From a virus, in IMG/VR virus record IMGVR_UViG_3300020395_000048, positions 1-33,420 of that record: 33,420 bases of DNA. One strand, given 5' to 3'. This document shows positions 9,538-24,500 of this stretch, in pieces (positions within the stretch are counted from its first letter, which is position 1; every line of letters starts with the position of its first letter). Both the position numbers and the translations under genes were made by a program. The notes under the pieces were generated by a model that was given only the letters and a program-made list of their open reading frames with translations, was not told where the DNA came from and made no database searches.

Positions 9538-12500
9538 TTATAGTCCTGTAACTATTCTAATAGCACCAGTATTTCTTAGTCCAAACTCAGCGTTCAAACC
9601 ACTATAATACTTTCTTTGAATTGTTGGGAAAGTTGATAATCCTGCATCAACTGTTAAACCAGTAACCCCAATAGAAATTGGAGAAGTTGATCTTTCACCA
9701 TTATATATTCTACCCCAACTTATCTTACCTAGAGATTTAGTCAAACCAATATTGGTAGCATCATAATAACCTGTTGATGTAACACCAGTAGTATTAGTCG
9801 TACTTAAAATATCACAAGTAATTTCTGCTCTAAAATCACTAAGTTGAGACATTGAATGTACTTTATAGATATTATCTAAGAAAGTTGATCCAATTGCAAC
9901 TATACTATTATCGTGACCATCAACTGAAGTAACTCCAGATCCCAAATCTATTGAAGTATCTTTAATTAAAATTGGATATCCAACTTGTAATTTATTTGCA
10001 TTAGATTTAAATGATGTATAGAAGAACTTAAGTGCTTTAGTTCCTGCTCCACCAGAACCTTCTACTGCAGCAATTCCAGTTATAATTCCAGTATATCCTT
10101 CAACATTATCAAAGGAAGTCATTTTTTCAGTTTTGTACTGAGGTTTTTCTACAATAACTCTTGGTGGATTTACTTGTGAATATCCTAAACCTATATTTGT
10201 TATTGTAGTAGAAGTAATAGAACCATTAGTAATTGTACCAGTTGCTTCTGCGAATGTAGAAACTCCAACTTGTGCATATTCATTTCTAACTGTTGTTCCA
10301 ATACCGACTCCAATTGGAGCAGCAATTAATAGATTAACCGAAGATCCAACATAACCACTACCACCATTAACAATAGTTAATGATCCAATGTCACCCCTAG
10401 AAGTAACATTTGCAGTTATTTCTGCTTGCTCACCACCTTCTGGTCCCATTAATAAGGCATCAACAGCAGTAATATTAACATTATACCTATCATCAACACC
10501 CAAGGCAGGATTAACATTATCTTCATAGAAGAATGATTCTGCATCATCAACAAATATTCCACCAGTAACACCAGTACCAGAATCAGTGGTTATATCACCA
10601 ATAACTTTTGATGTTGGATATATTTGTGGTTCAATAACTTCTCTTGCTTTAGATATTAATTCACCTTTAATAATCTTATCTTCTTTTTGTTTAGTCCAAT
10701 CAACTGGTTTAGGTGTATTTTCATTAATACCTCTACCTCTATACATTGTTGTTTCAACAAGATCAGATCCAAGAATATCTTTAATAATTCTATCACTTTC
10801 CTGATCAATAGTTTCTGTAAATGCAGGATTCTTATGAATACGAATATCATCACCAATCTTAATAGTTTCATTTACATTAACTATTTGTACATCAACACCA
10901 TCTTGTCCTTTATAGAAGAAAATATCAACTTTATCATCCATTGATGGTGCTTCTGTGAATGTAAATGTTGTACCACCCTCAAACTGATATGCAATGTTAG
11001 GGGTTTGCATAACTCCATTAACGAATATTAATAAAACTGCATTTAGATCTATTTCATCACCCAATATTGAGTCTTCATCAACTTCAAAACTTAATAATTG
11101 ACCATTACGGAATAATGGGAATCTCTTTCTATATCCAGTTTGTAATGAAGAAACACTATCAATAAAGTCTAACTCACCGAATTGCCAAGAAGAGAAATAA
11201 TCATTAAATGTAGTGACAACTTCAAGTTCAAATTCCTGTAATGGTTTTCTTAATCTCTTATCTGTTACTAGTCCCATTGGTTTGAACTTATCACCAATTG
11301 CAAATGAATGTCCAGATCTAGCAACTGCAAAATCAGATATTTCAAACATACTTCTTGCCACACCAACAGAAGTTCTTGCTGCACCTACTCTAAGATTTAA
11401 AAGTAAATTACTTCCAGTATCTTCTGTTTTTCCTACACCTAACCTAGAAATACCAACAATAGGCATATTTTCATAAATTGGTTCTGGTGTTGAAATTTCT
11501 GGATTAACATATCTTGCACCATACTCATTAATAGTAAAGTCTAATGCACCACCAGTACCTGCAGGTGATTTTCCTACTAAGACTCTAAAGGTATCTGCAG
11601 TTATTTTACCAACTGGTAATTCTATGCTATGAGCAGGATCGGTTGTACGTGGATAACTATGCAATGTTTGATGTAAATCATGCTCACATGTCATTACTAT
11701 TGAATTAGTAGCAAATCCAACAGTTTGATTTGACTTATAGATTCCTCCATTTACAGCACGAACAAATGAGTGTGTAAATTGGTCTTTAGATGGATTTGGA
11801 TTTACATTAACTTTAAATGTATTTACAGTAGTACTATAAATTGAAACCCATCTTCCACTTGCATAATCAGATGATCTTGGATAAGAATGCTCTGTTTGAT
11901 TATTGTCCTTAGCACAAGTAAATACTAAACTATCATCTTCAATTAATATCTTATCACCAACAGCAAACCCATGAGAATTCTTTGTAAGTGTTAGATTACC
12001 AGTATTCTTAACATAAGATGCATTTGTCGGAGTAATTGTTGTACAACCTACAAATCCATGTCCAGCACTTGTTACAATAAATTCACCTGTTGCTGGATCA
12101 TATTCAGCATTAGTGATATTACGGGTTGTAATGGGTGATTTTCCAACATTAATAGTAAATGTAGTATCAGTTGTTGCAGCAACTGCTACATTTGCATCAT
12201 TATGAATAGGATCAGTATATCTTGGATATGTGTGCTCAGTTGCGTGATTATCTCTATCACAAGTAAATGTTAATGAATTTGTAGAAATTCCAACTGTATT
12301 ACTACCTGCAAATATTCCATGACCTGCACCAACAGTTAACACTAGATTACCAGTAAGAGCATTATAAGTTGCTCCAGTTGGTGTTAACTTAGTACCAGAC
12401 CAAGAATCAATAGAAACACAATTAGTATTTTCTGTACCAGGAGCAAATATATGGATATAATTTCCTCCAGTTTGTGCTGCACCTGCTACTGCACTTACAA

Positions 12501-15500
12501 ATTTATGAGTATTGGAAGCAACTTTAGCACTAATTACTGCACCAGTTCCACCTCCACCTCCAGTACCAACATTAACTGTAATAGTATTATTTGTTGCACC
12601 ATCTATTCCTAATGCTACACCACCAGCAGGATCACTTGCACGAGGATATGAATGAGTGCTATCGTGATTATCTCTGGAACATGTAAATTTAAGAGATTCG
12701 GTATTAAGTTGAATTGTAGTTAATGCTCTCAATAATGAACCTGTTACAGCAGAACCATATGAATGGGTATAATTTCCACCAGTTGTTACTGCACCTGCAG
12801 TAGCAGAATGGAACGTATGTTTAGTTGTATTTGTTGATGGTATAGTAGAAAGAACTTGGACTGTTATTGTTGTATCCGTTACAGTTTCAATTTTAATTGG
12901 TTTATCATAAAGAGGATCTGTTGCTCTTGGATATCCCTTTGCTGATTGGTTATTATCAACATCACAAGTAAACTTAATAGATTCCTGAGCTAATTTAATA
13001 TTAGTTCCAGGTCTTAAAGTATGAGATCCAATAGTAATTTCCATCAATCCTGTTACTGGATCATACTTAGCATATGATGGGGAGTAAGAAACACCAGGTG
13101 ATGTTCCTACATTAACCTCAAATGTAAACTGAGTTACGTTTGATATTGCTAACCACTTTCCACTTACAGGATCAGAGGGTCTTGGATATGCATGGTCTGA
13201 TGCTCCACCATCCATAGCACAAGTAAATGTTATTGCATAATCCTTAAACTTAATAAGATCCCCATTAGAGAATCCGTGACCATTAGTTAATACTCCAGCA
13301 GTAATAGTTAATATACCAGTTGTTGGATCATATGCAGCACTATTAATATCATTTTCTGATGCTTGTTGTAATCCATGATTATTTTCAATAGTTAATATCA
13401 ATTCTCCAGTGGAAGAAATATAATCTACTGTTGATGGTGTATGAGTACCATTAGGATTAGTGGCGTTAATTGAATTAGCATCAGAAGAAACAAAAGTATG
13501 AACATATTCAATATCAGTAACACCAATTGCAACAGGCTCTCTATATCCAGAACCAGGAGTTAGATCATTATAGAATTCATATACATCACCACCAGTTTTA
13601 TAGGTATGCGGTATTGATGTTAATCCTACCTGAACCTCAAATGTTCTATCAGATATAATACCAACTATTGGTAATGCTCTTTCATGATCTGCAAATATTG
13701 AAGTTGTAATACCAACATAGTTAAGAGTTTGAACAGCGTTTGTAGTTGCAGAAACAAATGTATGTGCATCCGTATTAGTTGGTGTTGTTCCAAATAAAGC
13801 ATTAACTTTAAATGTGTTTGGAGTTACCGTGTTTATGTACATATACTTGTCATAAGCAGGGTCAGTGGTTCTAGGATACGCCTTATTCTGACTTGCTGCT
13901 GTTACAGCACCAACATTAACTGTAACCGTTGTACCACCTACAGCAGTGATTGCTAATGCAGTATTATAAGCAGGATCAGTAGTTCTAGGATATGATTTTA
14001 TTGCAGTATTATTATCTAAAGTACAAGTAAACTTAATTGCTTCTGTAGCAATTGTACAAGTATCACTAGTTGTAAATGTATGGTTTCCAATTGTTAAGGT
14101 CAAATCTCCAGTTGATGGATTATATGAAGCATTAGTTACATTCTTTTGAGTAGATGCAATAGTAACTGCATTAATTGCTGTTCCTCCAGCATAAGTATGA
14201 GCACCTGCACCAGCATTACAAGTAAAGATTAAAGATTCTTTCTTAAGTTTAATAGCATCTCCATTACTTAAACCATGATTATTAACTTGTAAGGTTAATT
14301 CGCCAGTAGATGGGTCATATACAGTTCCACCTGTAACAGGAGTACCAACATCCTTAGTTGGACATGTAAATTCTAAATTCTTTAACTTAACTGTATTTGG
14401 ATAACCTAAAGCATATCCATTAACAGTATTAGTTGTAACTGTAATTATTCCAGTGGTATTATCATAAGCAGCAGTTTCTATACCAAGTTTATACTTAGAA
14501 GAAGTTCCAATTCCAACAACTTTAGTAATAGAAGATGCAGCAAATAAATTACTATTATCTTTTTGTTCTGGTTTAACTTTAGCACCAACTAAAGGAGCGT
14601 ATCCAGTACCAGGAGTTGATCCCATAGAAACAATCAGTCCACCTCTTGGTAGTTGATTCTGATTAATATCATACTCTGATTGCATTGGGGTGCCATTTTC
14701 AGATGTAATTCCAGTGAATACTACACTAGAAATACCTGCTACTGAATCAGTATCAAATTCGTAATTATTACCAGCATTATTCAAAGTAAGAGGAGTTTGG
14801 AATACACCATTGATGAATAAAACACCATTTCCAATAGCAACACCAGTTTCTGTATTAGCACCACCTACAGTCATTGTGTAAGTTTTACCTATTCCTGTAA
14901 ACACATCAGAAATATCATCAAATACCATATTGGTATCATAATTACTTCTTAAGAAGGTTCTACCACAAAATTCAGCTTTAACATATGGTAGATTAGTATC
15001 ATTTCTTCTTTCTCTAGTATTACCTTTAGGTGGATCTAAGAACCATACAGTACTATCAACAATATTAAATGATCCTCTATGAACCCTAGTAGCGGTTGTG
15101 TCAAGGTGAGAAGTTGCTGCTATACCCAAAGATCCTCTATTAACTCTAACAACTGGTAGAGTACAAATACCGAGGGCGACATCAGTAGAATCGTTTATAG
15201 TTCCTTCAGGAAGACTAGAGAATCCTACCTGCTCAACCTTCATATATTCATTATCAATTCTTAAAACATCTCTTGGTTGAACAGAACTAATTCCACTAAG
15301 AACAAATTGTGATGTTCCAGCACCAATAGCACCATCAAGAGTATGCTCAATTGAAGTAAATGTAATAGGTTGCTGTACAATTCCATCCAAACCAATAACT
15401 GTTTTAGAAAGTTTCTTGGTCATATCAAGTTTATGGGCATTACCTTCACCAACTCCAGTAAATGTTATTGCAATACCAGATGAAATATATTCTTTTCTAC

Positions 15501-18500
15501 TATAAAGATTAAACTTATTTTCGTTGAAAACTTTAACATATACCTTAGATGGCATTATATCCGTAACAATACCTGCATAGTTTGTAGTAGATCCTATAGA
15601 AACTGCAGTAGATCCAACACCAACAAATGTTGATCCAGGTGTATATACTAATTCTTCATTATCATTAAAGAAATGATTTGGTATAGTAAACTCACCAGTT
15701 ACTTTATCTAATTGTTCAGTATTAGTAGGATTAAATATCTTACTATAGATTGGAGTATCTTCATGCTTTAATTCAAAATTAACTTTATTTGCTCTTGAAC
15801 CATTTACACCATCATATGCAGAAAGAAGAACACGTTTTTCTGTTGGTCCTATCACTAAAGGATCTGGAGTATTAGCAAAATCGTTTATAGTATTAAAGAC
15901 TTCATTATATGCTTGAAGTTCAATAAGATTTGTTTGTGATGAATCTGGATAGAAATTAACATCAATAATATTTCCTGTTGTAACAGATCCGAAAGTACCA
16001 AGTCCAACATTAGAAGATCCAGTAAATGGATATTGGATAACAGTTACATCACCATCATCCTGAAGAGCAACAACTTGGTGTACTGCAGATTCAGAACCAC
16101 TGGAAACTCTTACAAGAGATTTAACTGAACTATCAATTCTATCATCAATCCTAGTAACTAATATTGGTGTTGAAGTTCCACTATCATATGTTGATTCTAA
16201 TCTAGCACTTCTCTCAGCACCAATAGGTTGACCAGGAACAGCAAATCTATATGTTCCAACTCCAACAGATTCAGTAGCACCCAATCCAACAATATTTGCA
16301 CTTACATTAATTACCCTTTTAGTTTGGTTTTCACATTCAAAGTAAATTGTTCCAGAATCATACCTTGCAGTTAATATACCAACCCTAGATGCACTATAAG
16401 TTTTATTTAATGTATCAACATAACTTTCTGCATAATAGATATTTGTTCCATCAAAATCTACTATAATTTCACCATAATTAATTTCTTTTGTAATATCATC
16501 TTGGACAAGAACATCAGCAAAGAAACCATTGAAATCTGTATCAGAGAATTGTGCAATAGTTGTTGTGTTAAATCCAATAACATTATTATTTGTATCTGTA
16601 CTAGCAATTGAAACTGCAACATTTGCTCCAGTTATATCAATTTGACCGATTGATGTTGTTTCAGTTTTAATTGTATTTGTAATAAATTCTGTTTTAAGAA
16701 TTTTAATATCATGATCCCTATCATATTTCTCAACTGGTAAGAAATTTAATGCCTTTCTTCCAAAAAGATCAGCAGTTGCTTCAAAATCACCTAATTTATG
16801 TTTAGTATAATCTGATGTTTTTTGAACTAAAATAGCATCATTAGTTGTAGATAATACAATTACTTCAGAGAATTGAACATCTAATGTATCTGCATCAGTT
16901 ATCTGTACAAGATATTTTGTAAATGTACCTTCAACTTCTTCTATTTCTTGGAATACATCTTGGAAACCTTTACTGGAGAATTTACCACTTATATCATCAT
17001 GTAGTAAAACTCTATTTGATTTGCATAGTGTATAATCTGTTAATTTTGTATTTTCAAAAGTAGCAAATTTTGATTTTGTTGGGTTTACTTCTGGTCTAGC
17101 ATCATAATCCCTTCCAAAATCAAAATTATTAATAGTATCAACCCTCTTATCACCTAAAAGATCAACAACAATAACTGGTGTTACTTGAACAGTAGTTCCA
17201 ATACCAACATTAATAGAAGATGTTATACCAACATCAGCAAAATTCTTAAGACCTGCTGGATGAACTAATCTATTAACAGGATTTACTAGATTATCCCATG
17301 TAACATTACTCTTAATAGAGTATGAAAGATTTTGATAATAATCATTATTTGGAATAACTTGGAAATCTTCATTTAACTTTCCAGTATTATTAATCCATCC
17401 ATATTCCTGACGACTTGAATAATCTACCTTAAATTTTGCTCTATTTCCAACAATACCAGTTACTGTTGCTCTAACATTACTATTAGTTCCTTTTATTCTA
17501 TCGCCAATACTAAGTTGATATACACCATCAACTTTAATAAAATCTTCTCTAGATTCTACTATTTTTAGATCCTTTTCAATAAATTTTCCATTTTGTTCAA
17601 TATGAAGTACTTCATTAAGTTTGAATGAACCACGTTCTTGAATAACTTCAAAAGTTGGGTAATTATCTTTGTTTATAATATTTGCATATCCAGATTGGAA
17701 TGTCTTTGCAATACCTGGATTTGTCGTTAATCCTACTAAACTATACTTAATAACTGCAGGATTTGAATTTATATAATCATCAACTTTAAAGAATCTATAT
17801 TGATGATTTGAGGAATTATATCCATCCCCACCTGTAGCAATACCAGAAGAATTAGTATTACCTTGTGTTCCTATTCCTGCCTCACCAAATAATTCAACAC
17901 CTTCTACAAATATCTCATCACCAACAGCAAATGGAGGATCTACAAATCCATTAATAGGAGTTTCTAAAACACAAGTAACTATTCCTGATCCACCACCAGT
18001 CATAGAGTTAATTCCTATACCATTTGAGTTGTTTACAGTAAGAATCCTATGATTTACAGAATTTAATCCCTGAATTGGTGCAATTATATTAATATCAGAA
18101 ATTGATTGATATGGTGTATTTGCTGTTAAAGAAGTATCATCAACAACTTTATCATCAACTGGATCATATACAATAACATCAGGTGCAGACAAATACTGCT
18201 TTCCACCATCAATAACATTAATATCAGTAATAGTATCTACATTATCAATTCTAATAACTGGAGAAACAAATGCTTCTGGACTTAAAGTTTTATCTGATGG
18301 ATATTCATATCCAATATCAACTATTCTTACATCATTAATTCTACCAATTGATGTAGAAAGTGCTACGATATTCGCATTTTTACCCTGTGCACTAACTACA
18401 GATTTAAATTTAGGAATACTCTTATAATTTAATCCTTTAGAAATTACTTTTACATCTTTAATTGATCCAGTAATACGCCTAGATTCGGTAGAATATTCAA

Positions 18501-21500
18501 GTTTTTCGCACTGATCTTCTTTATATGATAAAAGTTCTGGAATTGATCTTGGAGAAACTTTAAAAGTATCTGATGTTATTCCAAAAATACTATAATTTCC
18601 ACTATATTTACTATCAACAAATTTAATTTCTGAATAATTTGGAACCAATGGATCTGCAGTACTAATATATCCACCCTTCTCTATAGCATAATACAACTGA
18701 GATGGAGTTGTTTCTGAGAATGATAAAGTTACTGTTGATTGAGTACCTATTCCAGATGTACCAAATCCTGATATATTAAATACGCTTGTATCTTGAGCAC
18801 TAATAAAATCATTATTAAATTCTTTATCATAGAAGAATTTAAGATTATAATCCAATAAAGAGCTATCAGAAATATTAAATGATATCTTAGAATTCTTAAC
18901 AACTTTAATTTGGGGATTAACTAATCCAAAACTATGATTTTGACCACCTGTTGAATTAATACCAACTAATAATGGTGGTTGGACTTGTACATCTTTTAAA
19001 GTTTCGCCCAAACTAAATTCATTTGAACTTAACTCATAGACATAATAACAAGGATTATCTAAACCTTCAGCAGGATCATTACTTTCATATAAAACCTTAT
19101 CTCCAGTTTTATATCCATGATCATTTATTGTAATAGAAGAAGTTGTAGTATTAATACCAGTAGAATTAAATCCAACTTTATTAACTAATAACTTTTGGTG
19201 TTCCGCATTAAATGAAAGACTTAATGGAGAAGTACTACCTATTCCTACAATAGTATTTGGTATAACTTCCAAATTAACTACATCATTGTTACGTAATCCA
19301 TGAGTTATAGTATTTGCTATTGCTATATTTGTAACTACTGTTGAAGTTATTTGATCAATATCCCCAATAACCTGATTGTAATTAGATTCTAATGAATATT
19401 CATAATCATCAGATCCATTACCGTGGAAGAATAATCCTTCACTTGTACTACCTATTGAGGTTCTTTGGGTTACTAATCCAACATAATTTTGACCTTTGTT
19501 TATAGCATAAACAGTTGAAGTATCTGTAGTTACATTAGGAATATTAAAAAGATTTATTGGAAGGCTTTGATCACCAACAATTAAAGAAGTAGCAGTTCCT
19601 CTCTTTCTTAATGTTAATTCTTGACCTGTTGTAAATGGGTGATTAGGAAGATATATTGCCCTTGTTGGAACTGGTCTATCATAAAATCCTATTCCAATTC
19701 TCGATTGCGTATCAATTCCACCACCTGCAGTTGTACCAAGTCCAACTGCTTGTTTCGCATTGAAATATACTAAATCATTAACTGTAGAATCGAACTTTTC
19801 AGTTCTAACTGGTATAGTAATTTCTTGATTTAATACATCAAGTTTAGATCCATAAGTATGAGCAGCACCTACACCATAGCGTTTTACTCTTAATATAGAT
19901 CCTACATCAAAAATGTTTAAAACTCTGACTAATTCATCATCATTAATTTTTATAGTTGATCCAATTGAAACTGTATTTGGAATTACATTAACATAGATAT
20001 CATCAACTCTACCAGTAACAACTGCATTTGCAGTCATAGATTTTGCTAATCCAATAGTATCAGTCTTAACACCAACAGAGAATGAATCTGTAAGATGAAC
20101 TATTGAACTACTTAAACCAGAAATAGAAACAGTATTTTGATCTTTTAATTCTATAAATGGTTCATATTTTGCTACAACTTCATTAGCATTTTTCCAAGTA
20201 AATAATGCATTTTCATATCTATCTAATTCAGTTGTAATTTCTGAAACTCCAAGTCCAACTAAAGATTTAACTTGTCCACGAAGACCAGTACCATTAGTTC
20301 CAATATCATCAAAATTTGTATAATCACCAACTCTATATCCAGTTCCTCCATCTAAAACTTCTAAATTATCAATTTCACCTGTAGTTACAGATTCAACAGT
20401 AGTAAGTTGTCTCAAATATTCATTTGATTCTACAATAAAATCATTATCAGCTAGAGCATTACCAACTTTATATGGGAAGGTATTTCTTGCTAAATTAGAA
20501 TTATTAAAATTAAATTCTTGTGTTAATGTTGTATTAGATGATATGAAAGGAGATCTATAAGTTTTACCAACAAAATATGGGAATCTTGGTTCTAATGTAT
20601 TAGTTTGTGTACTTTGCTGCACACTTGCAAAATATGCGTAAACACCGTTAGGAAATTCATTAGTTTTACAAAATCTACCATTATGTTCATCAAGAGTAGT
20701 AGATCCTGTATATTGCCAATCTTCAATAAAATAACCTTCTTCAAATTCTGTTGTAGATGGACGATCTATCACTTTAGAAGCATCTAAAGTATATCCAGAG
20801 GTTACAATACCAACAGAAGGTCCTAATTGATCTACTTTAGTATATCCATATGGACCATAAATTGGATTTCCATCATAAGCCCATCCAATAATAGGAGAAT
20901 GCTTTCCTCCATTATCTGAGAATGAATTTGCAATATCCGAAGAATATCCATGAATACTAAGATATAAATTCTCACCATCATCTGAAGATAAGTTATATGT
21001 ACCTTGTCTCTTATTATTATCAATCGTTAATTTTCTAACTCTTGGTTCAAATAATGCATTTGATCCTCTAGATTTAACAGTAAATATTGATTTAGAATCA
21101 GTATATCCTATACCAGTATTAATTACATCTACTTTAATTAACTTACCATCACTAACAACTGGTTTAAGAATAGCACCATTTCCAATTACATTAGTAGTGG
21201 TTATTCCAGTTGCTTGTACACTTATTTCTGGAAGAGAATAATATTCACTTCCCTTATTTAAAACTTGTACATCAACAATTCTACCATTAACTATAGATCC
21301 CTTTACTACAGCATCTTTTCCGTTTTGAACAGTTACTTTAGGATTTTTTTGTAAATTTAATATCTTAGATCCATACTTAGTTCCACTTTCATAAAGATAA
21401 GCATCAACTATCTTACCAGTAACAACAGGTGTAAACACAAATGTACCTGAAGATGTTGTAGTATTATTAGCAATACCACTTGCTGTATTATTACCTTGAG

Positions 21501-24500
21501 TAAGAGTAGCCTCAGCAGTTACTTTAATATCTGGATATTTGAATGTTTGTAATCCTGTTCCTTGAGAAGTTAGTTGAACATAATCACCTCTATCATAATT
21601 AACTTTAGAATCTGCTAATCTGAAAGAATCATCATCGATTTTTAATATGTAATAATTTTTACTATCTAATCCAGCAATTGAATTTGGGTTTGGATTAACA
21701 CCACCCGTATTACTATATTCAACTAAATCACCATCTACAAATCCATGTCCTTTAAAAGTTATCTTAGAATAACTTGTAGAAACATCAGATGGTTTAATAT
21801 GTAATTTTCTATGAGTATAACCAGAACCAGAATTTAATATTTTAACTGATTGTAATGTTTTCTTAGATACAGTTCTAAACTTATGAATACCAGCAGCATT
21901 AGTAGCAGTTGAAATACCAATAGTATTAATACCACTTCTTGCATCCTCATAAGAATTGTATATCTGAATAGTTTTTGAATTAACTACTCTAATATTATAT
22001 GGAGTACCTGTTGCTAATCTTCCAGTAGCAACATTTGAGACATCCTTATACCCACCAATACCAATATTTGGATTTCCATTATTATTATAATAAACAACTT
22101 CACCATCATTTAAATAATGTTCTGTCTTAAATGTAATTGTTTCATCATCAATAGACAATCCACCAGAGAAGAAAATATCTCTACTATCAAATTCTAACTC
22201 TCTATATCTCTGCCCAATAACTGGTTCTAATATACAACCTGATCCGTTACCTCCAGTTAATGTAATAGATTTAATATCATCAATATCAAAATCATGTGGA
22301 TCAACAAATATTTCTTTAACAGATCCAACAATAACTGGTTCTAATAATGCATTTGTTCCTCCACCAAGACTATCATCAACCAATATTTTTGGTGGATTTA
22401 TAACATCATAACCATCTCCACTATTATATACATCTACAGATTCTATAGGACCATAGTAAATATAATCTTCAGATATAGGTGTTCTTATCTCAACACCATC
22501 AATTAACATACCAATAGTATTAACTGGCGTTTCATTCTTACCAGAAACAAATAAATTTTGTGATAATGGGAATTTTCTTAATATCTTATTTGAACTTAAT
22601 TTCTTATTATATTCTGATGACTTAGTAAATGTATGAGAAGATGTTATTGCATCACCCTTTGCATTAAATCTAATACAATTTGTAGTATTTCCAATTAAAC
22701 CTCTTGAACTATATAATCTAATTTTACCAGGATTTATAGCTACAACTTCAACATAATACAAATCACCAGAAGCTAAAGTTGTTAATGGGTTTTCTGAAGT
22801 ATAAATTATAGAATCTCCAGTTATTAATTCAATTTCTTGCCCACCTTCCGCAATAATTACATCATAATCATCGGTCATATTATTATAACCTTCAAGTTGG
22901 TTGGATGTTGTTGATATAGTAACTAAAGTTGTTTTAAGATCTGATTTTAATGTATAACTTGGAAGTGAATTAGAAGCAACAAATGCATCTTTATCATCAT
23001 CAACATAAACATTTAAAACATCTGCTATAATATTATCATTACCTTCTAAAATTTCTATACCATTACTAGAAGATTTCTTTAATTTTCTTCTTAAATCATA
23101 ATAATATCCAACAACAGGAGTAAATCCAGATATTCCATTAACTATTATTTCATTCTTTGTTAAGTCAATATTAATAACTTCAGCAAATGGTGATACAACA
23201 GTTTCTGAATTTCGTAATAATATTTCAATTATATCACCAACTTTTAAGCTAGATTTATCAATATCAGTAGATACCATTATGGTAGAACCACTAATTTGAT
23301 CTATTTGATATCTAGAACTGGTATTATAAATCCATGAATTTGCAAATATTTCTTTATATGATTGATTATTTGAAGGATTTTGTACAGATTCACCAACATT
23401 TTTAACATATATTCGTTCACCTTCAGTTACAAGTGAAATATCAGAAACTATTTTAAATTCTGATAAAACTCCAGTAATTCTTAATTCTACTCTATTATCT
23501 AAATCTCCATCTTCATACCCAAATATAACCTCATCTGCTCTAACGTCCGAACGAATTCCAATAGGTTCAACTATATTAGTACATCCAAAAAATTGATTGA
23601 CTGATTTTGAAGTATATGATATTGAATTAATACCACATAAAACATATCCACTCTGAGGAAATCCAATGGTAGAGTCTACAGAAACGATAGAAGACCCCAC
23701 TGAAACCTTCTCTAACACCTTTGTTTTACCTGGAATGGTAAATGTACCCTCAATTAAATCTCTATCGTTATATCCAACGAATAATGAGAGTTTATAGTAT
23801 ACTTTTGGAGCATCTGTACCAACACCAGATCTAGTTAATATCTCAACTTCAGATACAGAAGCATTAGTTTGTAAATCTGTTGATTTATATACAGTTTGAC
23901 CTACTAATTTTTGCGGATCACCACTGATTTTATCAGCAATAATAACTTCTCTTCTTATAAATTCTGCACTTGATGGTTTAATTAAGCGTTCTTCTAAATC
24001 TAATACTATAGAATCTTCACCATATAAAACTTTTAATAAAATTTTAATAGATTCTTCAATACCTTTTGATTGATAAAATGACCTTGCATTCTTAATAAAA
24101 TTACCAACATCAAGATCTTTAGCAAAATCGTTATTTTCTAAACCAGGTAAAAAAGTTTTCTTTATTTTTTTATAAAATTCTTGTATGAATAATACACTTA
24201 AATTAATAACAGTTGCACTTGTAAGATGAGATTCTGCCTCTGTATCTTCAAAAGTTAAATTTTCCTTATTAACTGAATCTAAATGTGTTGCTATTCCTAC
24301 ATTATAACCACTTATACCACTAAATCCACGAATACAACCAATAAAAGTAGTATCAGTTTTAGATGTATATGTAATAATTTCACCATCAATCTTTAAAAGA
24401 CCGTATTGATCAGGAAATCCTTTAGTTGATTTAACTAGAATTGTTGTATCTGAAGTAGAAACTGGATCAACCAAAGTAGTAGTTCCATAAACAACTTCAG

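Noticed and set aside
10586-11476. Several overlapping open frames of 70-87 codons on both strands inside the giant gene
   Set aside because: They are explained by the AT-rich, biased codon use of the giant gene; none has a plausible start signal or recognisable protein.
11560-14400. The repeated stretch as a CRISPR array or satellite DNA
   Set aside because: It stays in one reading frame, the units are 80-120 codons and diverged at DNA level, and the conservation is at protein level.
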